The notes: generated from the letters alone by a model not told the origin. Counted from the first letter of the stretch, positions 47,129 to 58,400 are shown. The stretch is DNA of 64,000 nt from Oceanobacillus jeddahensis (GCF_000750635.1 NZ_CCDM010000002.1:682001-746000), one strand, 5' to 3'. Numbers and translations: made by a program.

Positions 47129-47971
47129 TTGAATAAGCATTGGACTTTTATCGATACGGGTTTCCAGGATGCTGCGTGGAACATGGCTTTTGATGAATGT
47201 CTGATCAACTGGCACCACGAAGGGAGAATCCCGCCAACACTAAGATTTTATGGTTGGAAATACCCGAGTTTGTCGATTGGTTATTTTCAAAAAGTTGATA
47301 AGAAAATTGATCTTAAAGCAATAGAACGACATCAGTGCCAATTCGTCCGTCGTTTGACAGGTGGCAGTGCCGTACTTCATGACGATGAATTAACGTACAG
47401 TCTGGTTATTTCAGAGAATGATCCGGCTATTCCTGTATCGGTTCAAGAGGCATATCACGTATTATCTGAGGGGGTCTTTGAAGGGTATCATAACTTAGGG
47501 ATTCCTGCTGAATATGCAACGTTGGACAGGGAAAGCGTCAGAGGGAGAACGGCAATATGCTTTGAAAAACCAGCGTTTTACGAAATGGTTGTTGAAGGTA
47601 AAAAGATTTCTGGAAATGCACAAACAAGAAAAAAGGGTGTACTGATGCAGCATGGATCTATTCCGATGAGTATGGATACCAAGATGCTCTTTGATTTGTT
47701 TGTATTCTCTTCTGAAAAATTAAGAGAACGGAGTCGAGCTTCTTTTTCTAAAAAAGCAGTTACCATTAACCAAATAACGAATCGGACACATCAATATGAG
47801 ATGTTAACGGATGCATTTAAGGAAGGCTTTAAGAAAGGGTTAGGTATAGAACTACAACCTTTACAGTTAACGAAAATCGAGTGGGATGAAGTACAGCAAT
47901 TAGCACAATCAAAGTATGAATCAAAAGCATGGAATATAAACTCAGGCAAGGAGCGTGCTGACATTGGCTAA
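47129..47971 (+). CDS. lipM: Octanoyltransferase LipM
   Basis: A 280-residue member of the biotin/lipoate protein ligase fold that moves octanoate from acyl carrier protein to GcvH, the first step of lipoate assembly in Bacillus. Residues include [17 protein letters not shown] (about 74-90), Cys144 in [12 protein letters not shown] (the catalytic Cys of LipM), and [17 protein letters not shown] (about 155-171). The Cys favours LipM over lipoate ligase LplA or LipL. TTG 47129 follows AGGAGG by 8 nt. It overlaps lipA by 8 bp. Confidence 0.88.
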   Translation: MNKHWTFIDTGFQDAAWNMAFDECLINWHHEGRIPPTLRFYGWKYPSLSIGYFQKVDKKIDLKAIERHQCQFVRRLTGGSAVLHDDELTYSLVISENDPAIPVSVQEAYHVLSEGVFEGYHNLGIPAEYATLDRESVRGRTAICFEKPAFYEMVVEGKKISGNAQTRKKGVLMQHGSIPMSMDTKMLFDLFVFSSEKLRERSRASFSKKAVTINQITNRTHQYEMLTDAFKEGFKKGLGIELQPLQLTKIEWDEVQQLAQSKYESKAWNINSGKERADIG

Positions 47972-48908
47972 ACAATCAGAATATATTCGTAAACCAGAAT
48001 GGCTGAAAACAAAAATCAATACGAATGAATCGTATAAAAAATTAAAGAACTTAATGCGGGATAACCGGCTGAACACCGTGTGTGAGGAAGCAAAGTGTCC
48101 AAATATTTACGAATGCTGGAGTGAGCGGAAAACGGCAACATTTATGATTTTAGGTGATACATGTACACGTGGCTGCCGTTTTTGTGCAGTCAAAACAGGT
48201 CTTCCAAGCGGATTAGACCTTGGAGAACCGAAGCGGGTTGCTGATTCCGTTGAAGTGATGGGATTAAAGCATGTGGTTGTGACAGCAGTTGCCCGTGATG
48301 ACTTGGAAGATGGCGGAGCCGCTGTTTTTGCCAATACGGTGCGTGCCATTCGTCACCAAAATCCAGGCTGCACCATAGAAGTTCTCCCTTCAGATATGAA
48401 AGGGGATTATGAAAGTTTACATACACTTATGGATAGCGAACCGGATATTTTTAACCATAATATTGAAACAGTCAGGCGCTTAACGAAACGTGTACGAGCA
48501 ATTGCGAGGTACGATCGATCCTTACAATTGCTTCAACGCGTAAAAGAAATTGCTTCAGACACACCTGTAAAATCAAGCATTATGGTGGGGCTGGGAGAAA
48601 CAAAAGAAGAGCTTATTGAAGCAATGGATGACTTGCGTGCGCATGATGTGGATATTGTTACAATCGGGCAATATTTACAGCCAACGAAAAAGCATTTGAA
48701 TGTGGAAAAGTATTATCATCCTGATGAATTTGAAGAATTGAAAAAAATTGCTCTTGAAAAAGGCTTCTCACATTGTGAATCAGGACCATTGGTACGCTCC
48801 TCTTATCATGCGGATGAACAAGTAAGTCAATCTGCAGCGCAAAGGCGTATTCAATATATGAAAGGATATGAAACGCAAGAAGATACAACCGTTGATTTTC
48901 AATTTTAA
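47964..48908 (+). CDS. lipA: Lipoyl synthase
   Basis: Radical-SAM enzyme that inserts two sulfurs into octanoyl groups on GcvH or 2-oxoacid dehydrogenase E2 domains, 314 residues. The auxiliary cluster is bound by [12 protein letters not shown] (C40, C45, C51), the radical-SAM cluster by CTRGCRFC (C67, C71, C74), and the closing Ser lies in [10 protein letters not shown]. It starts with TTG 47964, 10 nt after AAGGAG, inside the lipM end. Together with LipM it makes lipoate from octanoyl-ACP. In B. subtilis these genes are unlinked. Terminator at 48927. Confidence 0.95.
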   Translation: MAKQSEYIRKPEWLKTKINTNESYKKLKNLMRDNRLNTVCEEAKCPNIYECWSERKTATFMILGDTCTRGCRFCAVKTGLPSGLDLGEPKRVADSVEVMGLKHVVVTAVARDDLEDGGAAVFANTVRAIRHQNPGCTIEVLPSDMKGDYESLHTLMDSEPDIFNHNIETVRRLTKRVRAIARYDRSLQLLQRVKEIASDTPVKSSIMVGLGETKEELIEAMDDLRAHDVDIVTIGQYLQPTKKHLNVEKYYHPDEFEELKKIALEKGFSHCESGPLVRSSYHADEQVSQSAAQRRIQYMKGYETQEDTTVDFQF

Positions 48909-48926
48909 ATAATCTGCTGTCTAAAA

Positions 48927-48968
48927 CTCCCTTTTAACTATTTGTAAATGGTAAAAAGGGGGTTTTTT
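48927..48968 (+). terminator. Terminator after lipA
   Basis: ACTCCCTTTT / AAAAGGGGGT, about 10 bp with one G-T pair, then TTTTT. Confidence 0.8.
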
Positions 48969-49017
48969 ATACCAATATTCTAAAGACTTATGGATGATGA
49001 TGTTATTTAACTTTTGT

Positions 49018-49657
49018 GCATTAAAAAGTAACTTTATATTCAAGAAACAGGAAGTGGATTGTTCTTTTGATAACTTCCTTGCCAAAGGATAGAAGGTGAG
49101 GGGTAAGTCACCGCTGCGGCGGACCGTTTTGCTTTCCTAGGGGCACGCTCTTCAGCTAACTTTTGCCAAGAAAATCGCTTGGCAACAGTGGATCTTCAGA
49201 TGGTGCTGATCCCACAGGAGTCAAAACGGTCCGCCTCCGCTAGTAAGGTGTTCTATAGGTGAAATAGCTGAACAAATAAAAGGTAGTTCAGAAGAGATTT
49301 TTCGTGGTGTATGGTAAAATGTTCCGCTAAGATTTCTTTCTGTGCATGAAAGTTATTCCAGATGTTAATTATCCATGCTGTTTTGATTCGAACTGCTTAA
49401 TCATCCATTTGGAATAACGGAATGATTGCGTCATCAAGCGATAGATATACTATTTCGTCCAGCCCAACAGGATGTTATTTCTTTCATTCGCTGTAGAATT
49501 CCATTAGAGCGGAGTGGTTGGCCGGAGCGGAGCTATGCACAATCATTAATTCCAAAATCAACGGATATGTAACCAAAAAACAAGCATGGTAATGGAGAAC
49601 ATGTTCATCCTGAAATAACAAGTTATATATACTTATTCTCAGGTACAAAAGTTGACG
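49018..49657 (+). repeat. Interspersed repeat, family B copy B3 (about 640 bp)
   Basis: Left end TTAAAAAGTAACTTTATAT, CTTCCTTGCCAAAGG and GCTGCGGCGGACCG; right end AACAAGCATGGTAATGGAG to TATATATACTTATTCTCAGG. Inner perfect 14-bp inverted repeats GGCGGACCGTTTTG (49118-49131) / CAAAACGGTCCGCC (49222-49235) bound a hairpin module (49163-49185) that is inverted relative to B2. The 49270-49495 part is unique to this copy. No intact gene. Confidence 0.78.
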
Positions 49658-49894
49658 ATGTTAGAAATAAGGAAAATCGTATTGTTTCTTGAAAATTACC
49701 AGCAGAAAGGATAAGATAAAGAAAGCTCGGTAAACCAAGCTTGAAAAGGCACAGGCTTGCCTTAGTCGGGACTGGAGTTATTCACCTTACTAAAACGAAA
49801 ACATTTGCAACCAATGTTGATACGGGGACATCGGATCCGTCGTAATGTATTCCTTAAATTGTTAAAAAGACTTGCTTAGATTGGAGAAATGAAC
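49658..49894 (+). other. lspA upstream region with family C copy 3
   Basis: No gene. A family C core (GGGGACATCGGATCCGTCG, then AATGTATTCC, then TTAAATTGTT) lies at 49820-49866, about 30 bp before lspA. Any lspA promoter should be here. The ylyA gene found at this place in B. subtilis is absent. Confidence 0.5.
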
Positions 49895-50365
49895 ATGTGG
49901 AGATATTACCTGATTACACTTGTCCTGATTGGAATTGACCAATGGACAAAGTGGCTTGTTGCTGAAAGAATGGAAATTGGTGAATCCATCCCAATTATTA
50001 ATGAATTCTTCTATATTACCTCGCATCGAAATTCAGGAGCAGCATGGGGGATTTTAGAAGGACAAATGACGCTGTTTTATATCATTACCGTTATTGTGGT
50101 TGCCGGATTAATCTACTTTTTACATACACATGGGAAACAAGATCGCCTGATTGCTGTCGGAGTTAGTGTATTAATCGGAGGAGCGGTTGGGAATTTTATT
50201 GATCGCATCTTATATCAAGAAGTAGTAGACTTCGCAAACTTCTATATTTTTAATTATAATTTTCCAATATTTAATGTGGCGGATGCTTCACTGACAATCG
50301 GTGTTGTTATTGTGATGATTGCGATTATATTGGATGAGAGAAAGCGGGGCAAGGAGAAAAAATGA
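49895..50365 (+). CDS. lspA: Lipoprotein signal peptidase (signal peptidase II)
   Basis: Membrane aspartyl protease that removes the signal peptide of prolipoproteins after lipidation, about 156 residues with four helices. Family motifs: IDQWTKWLV (about 12-20), NSGAAWGIL (about 47-55), and the catalytic Asp residues in GNFIDR and [13 protein letters not shown] 49895 is better spaced from GGAG than ATG 49889. The end overlaps the next gene by 4 bp. Confidence 0.96.
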   Translation: MWRYYLITLVLIGIDQWTKWLVAERMEIGESIPIINEFFYITSHRNSGAAWGILEGQMTLFYIITVIVVAGLIYFLHTHGKQDRLIAVGVSVLIGGAVGNFIDRILYQEVVDFANFYIFNYNFPIFNVADASLTIGVVIVMIAIILDERKRGKEKK

Positions 50366-51273
50366 CAATGAATCAGCACACGATAACGGAGATAGAGCAT
50401 CGAAAAAGGGTGGATAAAATTCTTTCTGATTTGCTGCAAGACCATTCGCGCTCGCAAATTCAAAGCTGGATTGAAGAAGGTAACGTTAAATTGAATGGAG
50501 AGTCTGTAAAAGCAAATCAAAAAGGTCAAGCAGGTGAAAGTCTTACCTGGGAAATACCTGAAACAAAGCCGCTTATATTAGAGGCAAAGGATATTCCTTT
50601 AGATATTGTCTATGAAGATGAGGATCTTCTGGTAGTAAATAAAGCAAAAGGAATGGTTGTCCATCCGTCTGCTGGACATCGCACAGGAACGTTAGTCCAT
50701 GCGTTATTATTTCATTGCACCGATTTATCAGGAATCAATGGTGTAGAACGACCTGGTATTGTCCATCGAATTGATATGGATACTAGTGGACTATTAGTTG
50801 TAGCAAAAAATGATTTTTCCCATCAGCATTTATCAGAACAGCTGCAAGAAAAGACGTTAAAAAGAACGTATGAAGCGATTGTTCATGGAGAGGTTGGTCA
50901 TGAGACCGGCTTAATTGATGCACCAATTGGCAGAGATCCAAAAGATCGTCAAAAAATGGGAGTCGTTGAAAATGGTAAACCAGCTGTCACTCATTTTCGC
51001 GTGTTAGATCGATTTCCTCACTATACTCATGTGGAATGCCAATTGGAAACCGGCCGAACACATCAAATACGTGTCCATATGCAATATATTGGTTTTCCGT
51101 TAGTAGGTGATCCGAAATATGGACAGCGAAAATCGTTAGATGTACAAGGACAGGCATTGCATGCGAAACAAATTGCTTTTATCCATCCGCGAACAGAAAA
51201 ACGAATGGAATTTGAAGCTGCTCCGCCTGCTGTTTTCACAGAAGCGCTCGACCAAATCCGCAAAATGTATTGA
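50362..51273 (+). CDS. RluD-type pseudouridine synthase (YlyB)
   Basis: A 303-residue RluA/RluD-family rRNA pseudouridine synthase. An N-terminal S4 domain (about 12-70: [19 protein letters not shown]) is followed by the catalytic domain with [18 protein letters not shown] (about 132-149), where the Asp of HRID is the nucleophile, and [11 protein letters not shown] (about 229-239). It overlaps lspA by ATGA. The -35 of the pyr promoter overlaps its stop codon. The exact 23S sites modified are not deducible. Confidence 0.92.
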   Translation: MTMNQHTITEIEHRKRVDKILSDLLQDHSRSQIQSWIEEGNVKLNGESVKANQKGQAGESLTWEIPETKPLILEAKDIPLDIVYEDEDLLVVNKAKGMVVHPSAGHRTGTLVHALLFHCTDLSGINGVERPGIVHRIDMDTSGLLVVAKNDFSHQHLSEQLQEKTLKRTYEAIVHGEVGHETGLIDAPIGRDPKDRQKMGVVENGKPAVTHFRVLDRFPHYTHVECQLETGRTHQIRVHMQYIGFPLVGDPKYGQRKSLDVQGQALHAKQIAFIHPRTEKRMEFEAAPPAVFTEALDQIRKMY

Positions 51274-51298
51274 CAGACTCGTCACATTCTGACATAAT
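51270..51298 (+). promoter_or_regulatory. SigA promoter of the pyr operon
   Basis: TTGACA (51270-51275), a 17-bp spacer, then CATAAT (51293-51298). The -35 includes the TGA stop of the preceding gene. Confidence 0.85.
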
Positions 51299-51418
51299 AA
51301 GTAACAACAAATAAAGACCTTTAATAATAGTCCTGTGAGGCTAGAAAGGCTACGATGAACAAGTTTATTTATGGTACACGTATGCCCTTTTCCATCTGCA
51401 GGAAAAGGGCATTTTTTA
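51299..51418 (+). promoter_or_regulatory. PyrR attenuator 1 (pyr operon leader)
   Basis: The PyrR-binding element AGTCCTGTGAGGCT (51329-51342) is followed by AGAAAGGCT and then the terminator ATGCCCTTTTCC / GGAAAAGGGCAT with T-run (51382-51417). UMP/UTP-loaded PyrR would stabilise the anti-antiterminator and stop transcription before pyrR. Confidence 0.93.
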
Positions 51419-51443
51419 TGTAATAAGAAAGGGGCGTATATAG

Positions 51444-51992
<549 letters not shown>

Positions 51993-51999
51993 TAACTTT

Positions 52000-52100
52000 T
52001 AATCAAATCCAGAGAGGTTTGAAAGGTTGTTAAAGAACAGCGAATGCTCTTACAGAGTATTCGTCTAGCTCTCTGCAGCCTTTGCAGGGAGCTTTTTTTG
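52000..52100 (+). promoter_or_regulatory. PyrR attenuator 2 (pyrR-pyrB gap)
   Basis: AATCCAGAGAGGTT (52006-52019) matches the PyrR consensus. A middle hairpin CGAATGCTC / GAGTATTCG (52040-52063) follows, then terminator AGCTCTCTGCA / TGCAGGGAGCT with seven T (52067-52099). Confidence 0.93.
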
Positions 52101-52162
52101 AAGGAAGTATTATATTTAAATATCAATTTAAAAGAATGACACCAAAGAGGGAGAGATGAATC

Positions 52163-53092
52163 GTGAAACATTTTATTTCGATGCAGCAACTATCGAAAGA
52201 AACGATGAATCAAATTCTTAAAGAAGCCGAATCGATAAGAAAATCACCAAAAACGATGAACAAACAGTTATTTGCTGCCAATCTATTCTTTGAACCTAGC
52301 ACAAGAACAAAAATGAGCTTTGAAGTTGCTCAGAAAAAGTTAGGATTAGAAATGCTGGATTTGCATACAGAAGCGTCCAGCCTTGTAAAAGGAGAATCCT
52401 TATACGATACAGCGAAAACCTTTGAAGCCATTGGTGCGGATGTACTGGTTGTCCGTCATCCATCTGATTATTGGATAGACGAAATTGAGGAAGCTGGTGG
52501 ACTCCGCATACCTGTTATCAATGCCGGTTCCGGCAAAGAAGAGCATCCTACCCAATGTATGCTGGATTTACTGACCATGTATCAGGAATTTGGCAATGTT
52601 GAAGGAAGAAAAGTTGTAATTGCCGGGGATATACAACATAGTCGAGTTGCCAGATCAAATGCACTGGCTCTTGAAAAATTAGGCGCCAAGGTATACTTAA
52701 GTGCAGCGCCGGGATTTGAAGATAACTCGCTGTATTACCCATACATCACAATGGATGAGGCAGTAGAAATAGCAGATGTTGTAATGCTTCTGAGAATTCA
52801 GCATGAACGCCACATTCATAAGGCGGAGACTTCTGATTATCTCACTCTCTATGGTTTAACAATGGAAAGAGCAGCGAAAATGAAAAAGCATGCTATTATT
52901 ATGCATCCAGCTCCAATCAACAGAGGGGTAGAAATTGATACAAAACTTGTAGAAAGTAAACAATCACGTATTTTTAAACAAATGGAAAATGGTGTTTATG
53001 TCAGAATGGCTATATTGATTCATGTATTAAAAGAATGGGGGATTATTCATGAAAACGAAATTAACGAACGCAAAACGCTTAACATCATCTAA
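52163..53092 (+). CDS. pyrB: Aspartate carbamoyltransferase, catalytic chain
   Basis: Condenses carbamoyl phosphate with aspartate, the committed pyrimidine step; 309 residues. The carbamoyl-phosphate site FEPSTRTKMSFE lies near 35-46, HPTQCMLDL-type motif near 131-139 and MHPAPINRG near 250-258. GTG 52163 lies 7 nt after GAGGGAGAG. The C-terminus extends 44 bp into pyrC, longer than the 4-8 bp overlaps elsewhere in this operon. Confidence 0.96.
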   Translation: MKHFISMQQLSKETMNQILKEAESIRKSPKTMNKQLFAANLFFEPSTRTKMSFEVAQKKLGLEMLDLHTEASSLVKGESLYDTAKTFEAIGADVLVVRHPSDYWIDEIEEAGGLRIPVINAGSGKEEHPTQCMLDLLTMYQEFGNVEGRKVVIAGDIQHSRVARSNALALEKLGAKVYLSAAPGFEDNSLYYPYITMDEAVEIADVVMLLRIQHERHIHKAETSDYLTLYGLTMERAAKMKKHAIIMHPAPINRGVEIDTKLVESKQSRIFKQMENGVYVRMAILIHVLKEWGIIHENEINERKTLNII

Positions 53093-54332
53093 TGAATTGG
53101 AAAACTGTGAGGTAGTTATCGAAAATGGGAAAATTATAAAGATAGCTCCAGAAGTGACAGAACAAGCTGATAAAACAATTAATGGAAACAATAACCTTCT
53201 TACGCCAGGTTTTATAGACGTGCATATCCACCTGCGTGAACCGGGCGGCGAGTATAAAGAAACGATTGCAACAGGTACACAATCTGCAGCGCGCGGCGGC
53301 TATACTACCGTTTGTAATATGCCGAATACAAACCCGGTACCTGACAGTGAAGGGACTTTAGAAAAACTACTTCAAAAAATTGAAGAAGACGCGGTTGTTC
53401 GTGTCCTTCCATATGCATCGATCACCAAAGGCTTAAAAGGAGAAGAACGGACCGATATTAAAGCGTTATTCGAGCAGGGTGCATTTGCTTTTACCGATGA
53501 CGGGGTAGGAATTCAGACAGCGAACCAAATGTTTCAAGCTATGAAAGAAGCAGCAGCATGTGGTGCAGCAATTGTTGCCCATTGTGAAGATAATTCCCTT
53601 GTTTACGGCGGTGTGACACACGATGGGGAAGTAAGCAAACGGCTAAACCTTCCTGGAATACCGTCTTTAAGCGAATCTGTACAAATTGCCAGAGACGTAT
53701 TATTAGCTGAAGCAGCGGATTGCCATTATCATGTGTGCCACGTCAGCACGAAAGAATCTGTCCGTATCATCCGTGATGCGAAAAAAGCGGGTATCAAAGT
53801 AACAGCAGAAGTTTCACCGCATCACCTGATCCTGAATGAAACGGATATTCTTGAAAATGATGCAAATTTCAAAATGAATCCCCCATTAAGAGGAAAAGAT
53901 GATCAAGATGCACTGATTGAAGGTCTTTTAGATGGAACGCTTGATTTTATTGCGACAGACCATGCTCCTCATGGAGAGGAAGAAAAAGCAAATGGATTCT
54001 TAGAAGCACCATTTGGCATTGTTGGCTTAGAAACAGCTTTTCCACTGCTATACACGCATTTAGTACAAAAAAATGTATTAAATTTACATGAATTAATCGA
54101 TCGAATGACCAAAAAACCGGCAGATGTTTTCGGACTTCCTTATGGAACTATGGAAGAAGGAGCACCTGCAGATTTAACGCTGGTTGATTTAGAAAAAACA
54201 GCAAAAATCGACCGTTATCAATTTGCTTCTAAAGGCAAAAATACACCTTTCCATGGCTGGGAGGTAACAGGGTTCCCTGTCATGACAATGGTAAATGGGA
54301 AAGTCGTATTTGAGGAGGGCAACAATGCGTAA
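53049..54332 (+). CDS. pyrC: Dihydroorotase
   Basis: Zinc amidohydrolase closing carbamoyl aspartate to dihydroorotate, 427 residues, class I type. Metal ligands are in DVHIHLREPGG (about 57-67), the HC of VAHCEDN (about 178-184), CHVSTKES near 231-238, and ATDHAPHGEEEK (about 302-313, with the catalytic Asp). ATG 53049 has GGGGG 8 nt upstream, inside pyrB. It overlaps carA by 8 bp. Confidence 0.96.
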   Translation: MKTKLTNAKRLTSSNELENCEVVIENGKIIKIAPEVTEQADKTINGNNNLLTPGFIDVHIHLREPGGEYKETIATGTQSAARGGYTTVCNMPNTNPVPDSEGTLEKLLQKIEEDAVVRVLPYASITKGLKGEERTDIKALFEQGAFAFTDDGVGIQTANQMFQAMKEAAACGAAIVAHCEDNSLVYGGVTHDGEVSKRLNLPGIPSLSESVQIARDVLLAEAADCHYHVCHVSTKESVRIIRDAKKAGIKVTAEVSPHHLILNETDILENDANFKMNPPLRGKDDQDALIEGLLDGTLDFIATDHAPHGEEEKANGFLEAPFGIVGLETAFPLLYTHLVQKNVLNLHELIDRMTKKPADVFGLPYGTMEEGAPADLTLVDLEKTAKIDRYQFASKGKNTPFHGWEVTGFPVMTMVNGKVVFEEGNNA

Positions 54333-55425
54333 ACGTAATTTAATCTTAGAAGATGGAACAGTTTTTGAAGGATATGGTTTTGGAAGCGAAGAGGTTTCCA
54401 AAGGAGAGATTGTGTTTAACACGGGAATGACTGGATATCAGGAAGTGATTACAGATCCAAGTTATTGTGGTCAATTTGTAACAATGACGTATCCTTTAAT
54501 CGGAAACTATGGGATAAACAGAGATGATTTTGAAACAGTCACTCCATTTATCCACGGTTTGATTGTGAAAGAGTATAGCGAGCAACCTTCCAATTTCCGG
54601 AATGAAGAGACAATTGATAGTTTCTTAAAGGCGAATAATATTCCTGGAATTGCTGGAATCGATACGAGGAAGTTAACACGTATTATCCGCAGGCATGGAA
54701 CGATGAAAGCAGCAATTGTTTCTGCTGAAGAAGATGTAGAAACAGCATTGGAAAACTTAAGAACTGCTGTATTTCGGACTGACCAGGTAAAACAGACTTC
54801 GACAAGCAAGCCTTACGTTGTTCCAGGCAGAGGATGCCGTGTTGTATTGGTTGATTTTGGTGCAAAGCACGGAATCCTTCGTGAGTTAACAAAGCGTGAT
54901 TGTCAAATTACGGTTGTTCCTTATAATTACAAAGCGGAAGACATTTTACGTCTTCGTCCAGATGGAATTATGCTGACCAATGGACCGGGAGATCCAAAGG
55001 ATGTACCAGAAGCCATTGAAATGATCAAAGCGATTCTTGGACAAGTACCGATATTCGGAATTTGTCTTGGCCATCAGCTTCTGTCCCTAGCTTGTGGAGC
55101 AAATACAGAAAAAATGAAATTTGGACACCGTGGTGCCAACCATCCTGTAAAAGATTTAGAGAATGATAAAACATACCTTACTTCTCAAAATCACAGTTAT
55201 GCAGTGAGCCCCTCCACACTGGAAAATACCGGGCTTGAATTAACACAAATCGCAATCAATGATGAAACCGTAGAAGGGGTAAGACACACGACTTATCCGG
55301 CGTTCTCAGTCCAATATCACCCGGAAGCATCACCAGGGCCGGAGGATACAAATTATTTATTTGATGAATTTTTAAAGATGATGAAGCAACAAGAGAAGAA
55401 GCAGGAGGTTCATATTCATGCCTAA
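54325..55425 (+). CDS. carA: Carbamoyl-phosphate synthase, small (glutaminase) subunit, pyrimidine-specific
   Basis: Glutamine amidotransferase subunit (PyrAA), 366 residues, which supplies ammonia to CarB. The class I GATase domain has [11 protein letters not shown] (about 214-224), the nucleophile Cys in [10 protein letters not shown] (about 243-252), and the His-Glu pair in [10 protein letters not shown] (about 331-340). ATG 54325 follows GAGGAGGG and gives the normal length. It overlaps carB by 8 bp. Location in the pyr operon indicates the PyrR-controlled isozyme. Confidence 0.96.
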   Translation: MRKRNLILEDGTVFEGYGFGSEEVSKGEIVFNTGMTGYQEVITDPSYCGQFVTMTYPLIGNYGINRDDFETVTPFIHGLIVKEYSEQPSNFRNEETIDSFLKANNIPGIAGIDTRKLTRIIRRHGTMKAAIVSAEEDVETALENLRTAVFRTDQVKQTSTSKPYVVPGRGCRVVLVDFGAKHGILRELTKRDCQITVVPYNYKAEDILRLRPDGIMLTNGPGDPKDVPEAIEMIKAILGQVPIFGICLGHQLLSLACGANTEKMKFGHRGANHPVKDLENDKTYLTSQNHSYAVSPSTLENTGLELTQIAINDETVEGVRHTTYPAFSVQYHPEASPGPEDTNYLFDEFLKMMKQQEKKQEVHIHA

Positions 55426-58400
55426 ACGTACAGATATTCAAAAAATTCTTGTGATTGGATCCGGTCCAATTGTTATCGGACAAGCTGCAGAATTCGATTA
55501 TTCCGGAACGCAAGCTTGCCAAGCATTAAGAGAAGAAGGTTATGAAGTTATTTTAGCTAATTCAAATCCTGCAACGATTATGACGGATAATACGGTTGCT
55601 GATAAAGTATATATGGAGCCTTTAACGGAAGAATTTTTAACAAAAATTATACGTAAAGAACATCCAGACGCTATTTTACCTACTCTAGGCGGACAAACTG
55701 GCTTAAATCTGGCAATGGAACTCGTCCGCAAAGGTATTTTAGAGGATCACAAAGTGCAGCTTTTAGGAACAGCTCCAGAATCAATTCAAAAAGCGGAAGA
55801 TAGAGAATTATTCCGTACATTGATGAATGAATTAAATGAGCCAGTACCAGAAAGTGAAATTGTTCATACAGTTGATGAAGCTGTTGATTTCGCAAATAAA
55901 ATTGGCTATCCACTCATTGTACGCCCTGCCTATACACTTGGCGGAACCGGCGGTGGAATGTGTTATAGTGAGGAAGAACTGAAAGAAATTACGCATAACG
56001 GGCTTGTACTTTCTCCAGTTAACCAATGCTTAATTGAACGTAATATTGCTGGTTTTAAAGAAGTCGAATATGAAGTTATGCGTGACCATAAGGACCAAGC
56101 AATCGTTGTTTGTAATATGGAAAATATTGATCCGGTTGGCATTCATACTGGTGACTCCATTGTAGTGGCGCCGTCACAAACATTAAGTGATCGTGAATAT
56201 CATCTGTTACGTAATGCATCTTTAAAAATTATCCGTTCCTTAGAAATTGAAGGCGGCTGTAACGTTCAGCTGGCTCTCGATCCATATAGCTTCCAATATT
56301 ATGTGATTGAAGTAAATCCACGTGTTAGCCGTTCATCTGCGTTAGCATCAAAAGCAACTGGTTATCCGATTGCAAAAATTGCTGCGAAAATCGCGGTTGG
56401 CTACACATTGGATGAAATCATTAACCCAATTACTGGTAAAACATACTCCATGTTTGAACCGGCATTAGACTATGTAGTAACGAAATTCCCACGTTTCCCA
56501 TTCGATAAATTTACTTCAGGAGATCGCCGTTTAGGCACACAGATGAAGGCGACTGGAGAAGTAATGTCAATCGGCCGTAATTTGGAAGAATCCTTATTGA
56601 AAGGTGTACGCTCCCTGGAAATGGGAACCGAAGAGCTGTACCTCGCAAAAGCAGAGGAATTAGATGAAGAAACATTGGATAAACGTTTGAAGCGTGCAGA
56701 TGATGAACGTATTTTCCTGTTAGCAGAAGCAATACGACGCGGCTATTCGGTTGATAAAATCTTTGACATGACAAAGATTGACCGCTTCTTTTTAAACAGT
56801 TTAAATAAAATAATAGAAACAGAGAAATCTTTAGTTGAAAACAAAAAAGATGTTGCGGTATTAAAAATAGCAAAAGACCTTGGTATTTCTGATGAACAAA
56901 TAGCTAGACTCTGGAATGTCTCAATTGATGAGGTCTATGCATTAAGGAAAGAGCAGGGGATCTTCCCAGTTTATAAAATGGTAGATACCTGTGCGGCAGA
57001 ATTTGAATCTGAAACTCCTTACTTTTATAGTACGTATGAAACCGAAAACGAATCAGAAGTAACGGATCGCAAGAAAATCTTAGTGCTCGGCTCCGGACCA
57101 ATTCGTATTGGACAGGGAATAGAGTTTGACTATGCAACTGTTCATTCTGTATTTGCCATTAAAGAACTTGGCTATGAAGCAATTATTATGAATAATAATC
57201 CTGAAACGGTATCTACTGATTTTACAATTTCCGATAAGCTTTACTTTGAGCCGCTTACTTTAGAAGATGTCATGCATGTCATTGAACTGGAAAAACCAGA
57301 AGGCGTGGTTGTACAGTTTGGCGGGCAAACAGCGATTAATCTTGCAGATGGGCTGGAACGCCGCGGGGTGAAAATTTTAGGCACAGGTCTGGAAGCAATC
57401 GACCGCGCAGAAGACCGGGATAAATTTGAAGTTTTATTAGATGAGCTTGATTTGCTTCGTCCACAAGGTAAAGCCGTGCCAAGATTAGATAAGGCAATTG
57501 AAACAGCAAATGAAATTGGTTATCCGGTACTTGTACGCCCTTCCTATGTTATTGGCGGTAGCCGTATGGAAATTGTATATAGCGAAAAAGAGCTGGAAAA
57601 TTATTTAGCGAAATCAGATGGTGTTGATTCTGCACATCCGATTTTAATTGATAAATATTTAACTGGAATGGAAGCAGAGGTAGACGCCATTAGTGATGGA
57701 GAAACAACGATTGTTCCTGGAATTATGGAGCATATCGAACGTGCAGGAGTGCACTCTGGTGATTCGATGGCAGTATACCCGCCGCAACGTCTAAGTGAAG
57801 CAGTGAAAGAAAAATGTTTGGACGCAGCAGTGAAAATTTCTAAATCACTAAACGTAAAAGGACTTATCAATATTCAGTTTATTATCCGTGATGAAGATGT
57901 TTATGTGTTGGAAGTAAACCCTAGAGCCAGCAGAACGATTCCTTTCTTAAGTAAAATTACTGGCGTTACGATGGCCAATATTGCAACTAAATGTATTCTG
58001 GGTGAAAAATTAGCTGATATGGGTTATGAAACGGGTATTTTACCTGAACAAGAGCTTGTTTCTGTCAAAATTCCGGTATTCTCCTTTGAAAAATTACGCA
58101 GTGTAGATACCATTCTTGGACCAGAAATGAAATCTACCGGGGAAGCAATCGGCTATGATAAAACATTAGAAAAAGCATTGTATAAAGGACTGATTGCTTC
58201 TGGATTAAAAGTTCCGCAAGAAGGCGGCGTGTTATTGACCGTTGCGGATAAGGATAAAGCAGAAATGCTTGAGGTAGCTGAACGTTTCCATCAGCTTGGG
58301 TTTGTACTCTATGCAACACAAGGGACAGCAGCCTTTATTGAGGAAGAAGGCGATATTCCTGTTGTTCAAGTTGGTAAAGTCGGTGTGGATGAGCCAAATG

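Noticed and set aside
47129..47971. Calling this gene lipoate-protein ligase LplA
   Set aside because: The Cys144 context ([12 protein letters not shown]) and pairing with lipA match octanoyltransferase LipM; LplA lacks this catalytic Cys.
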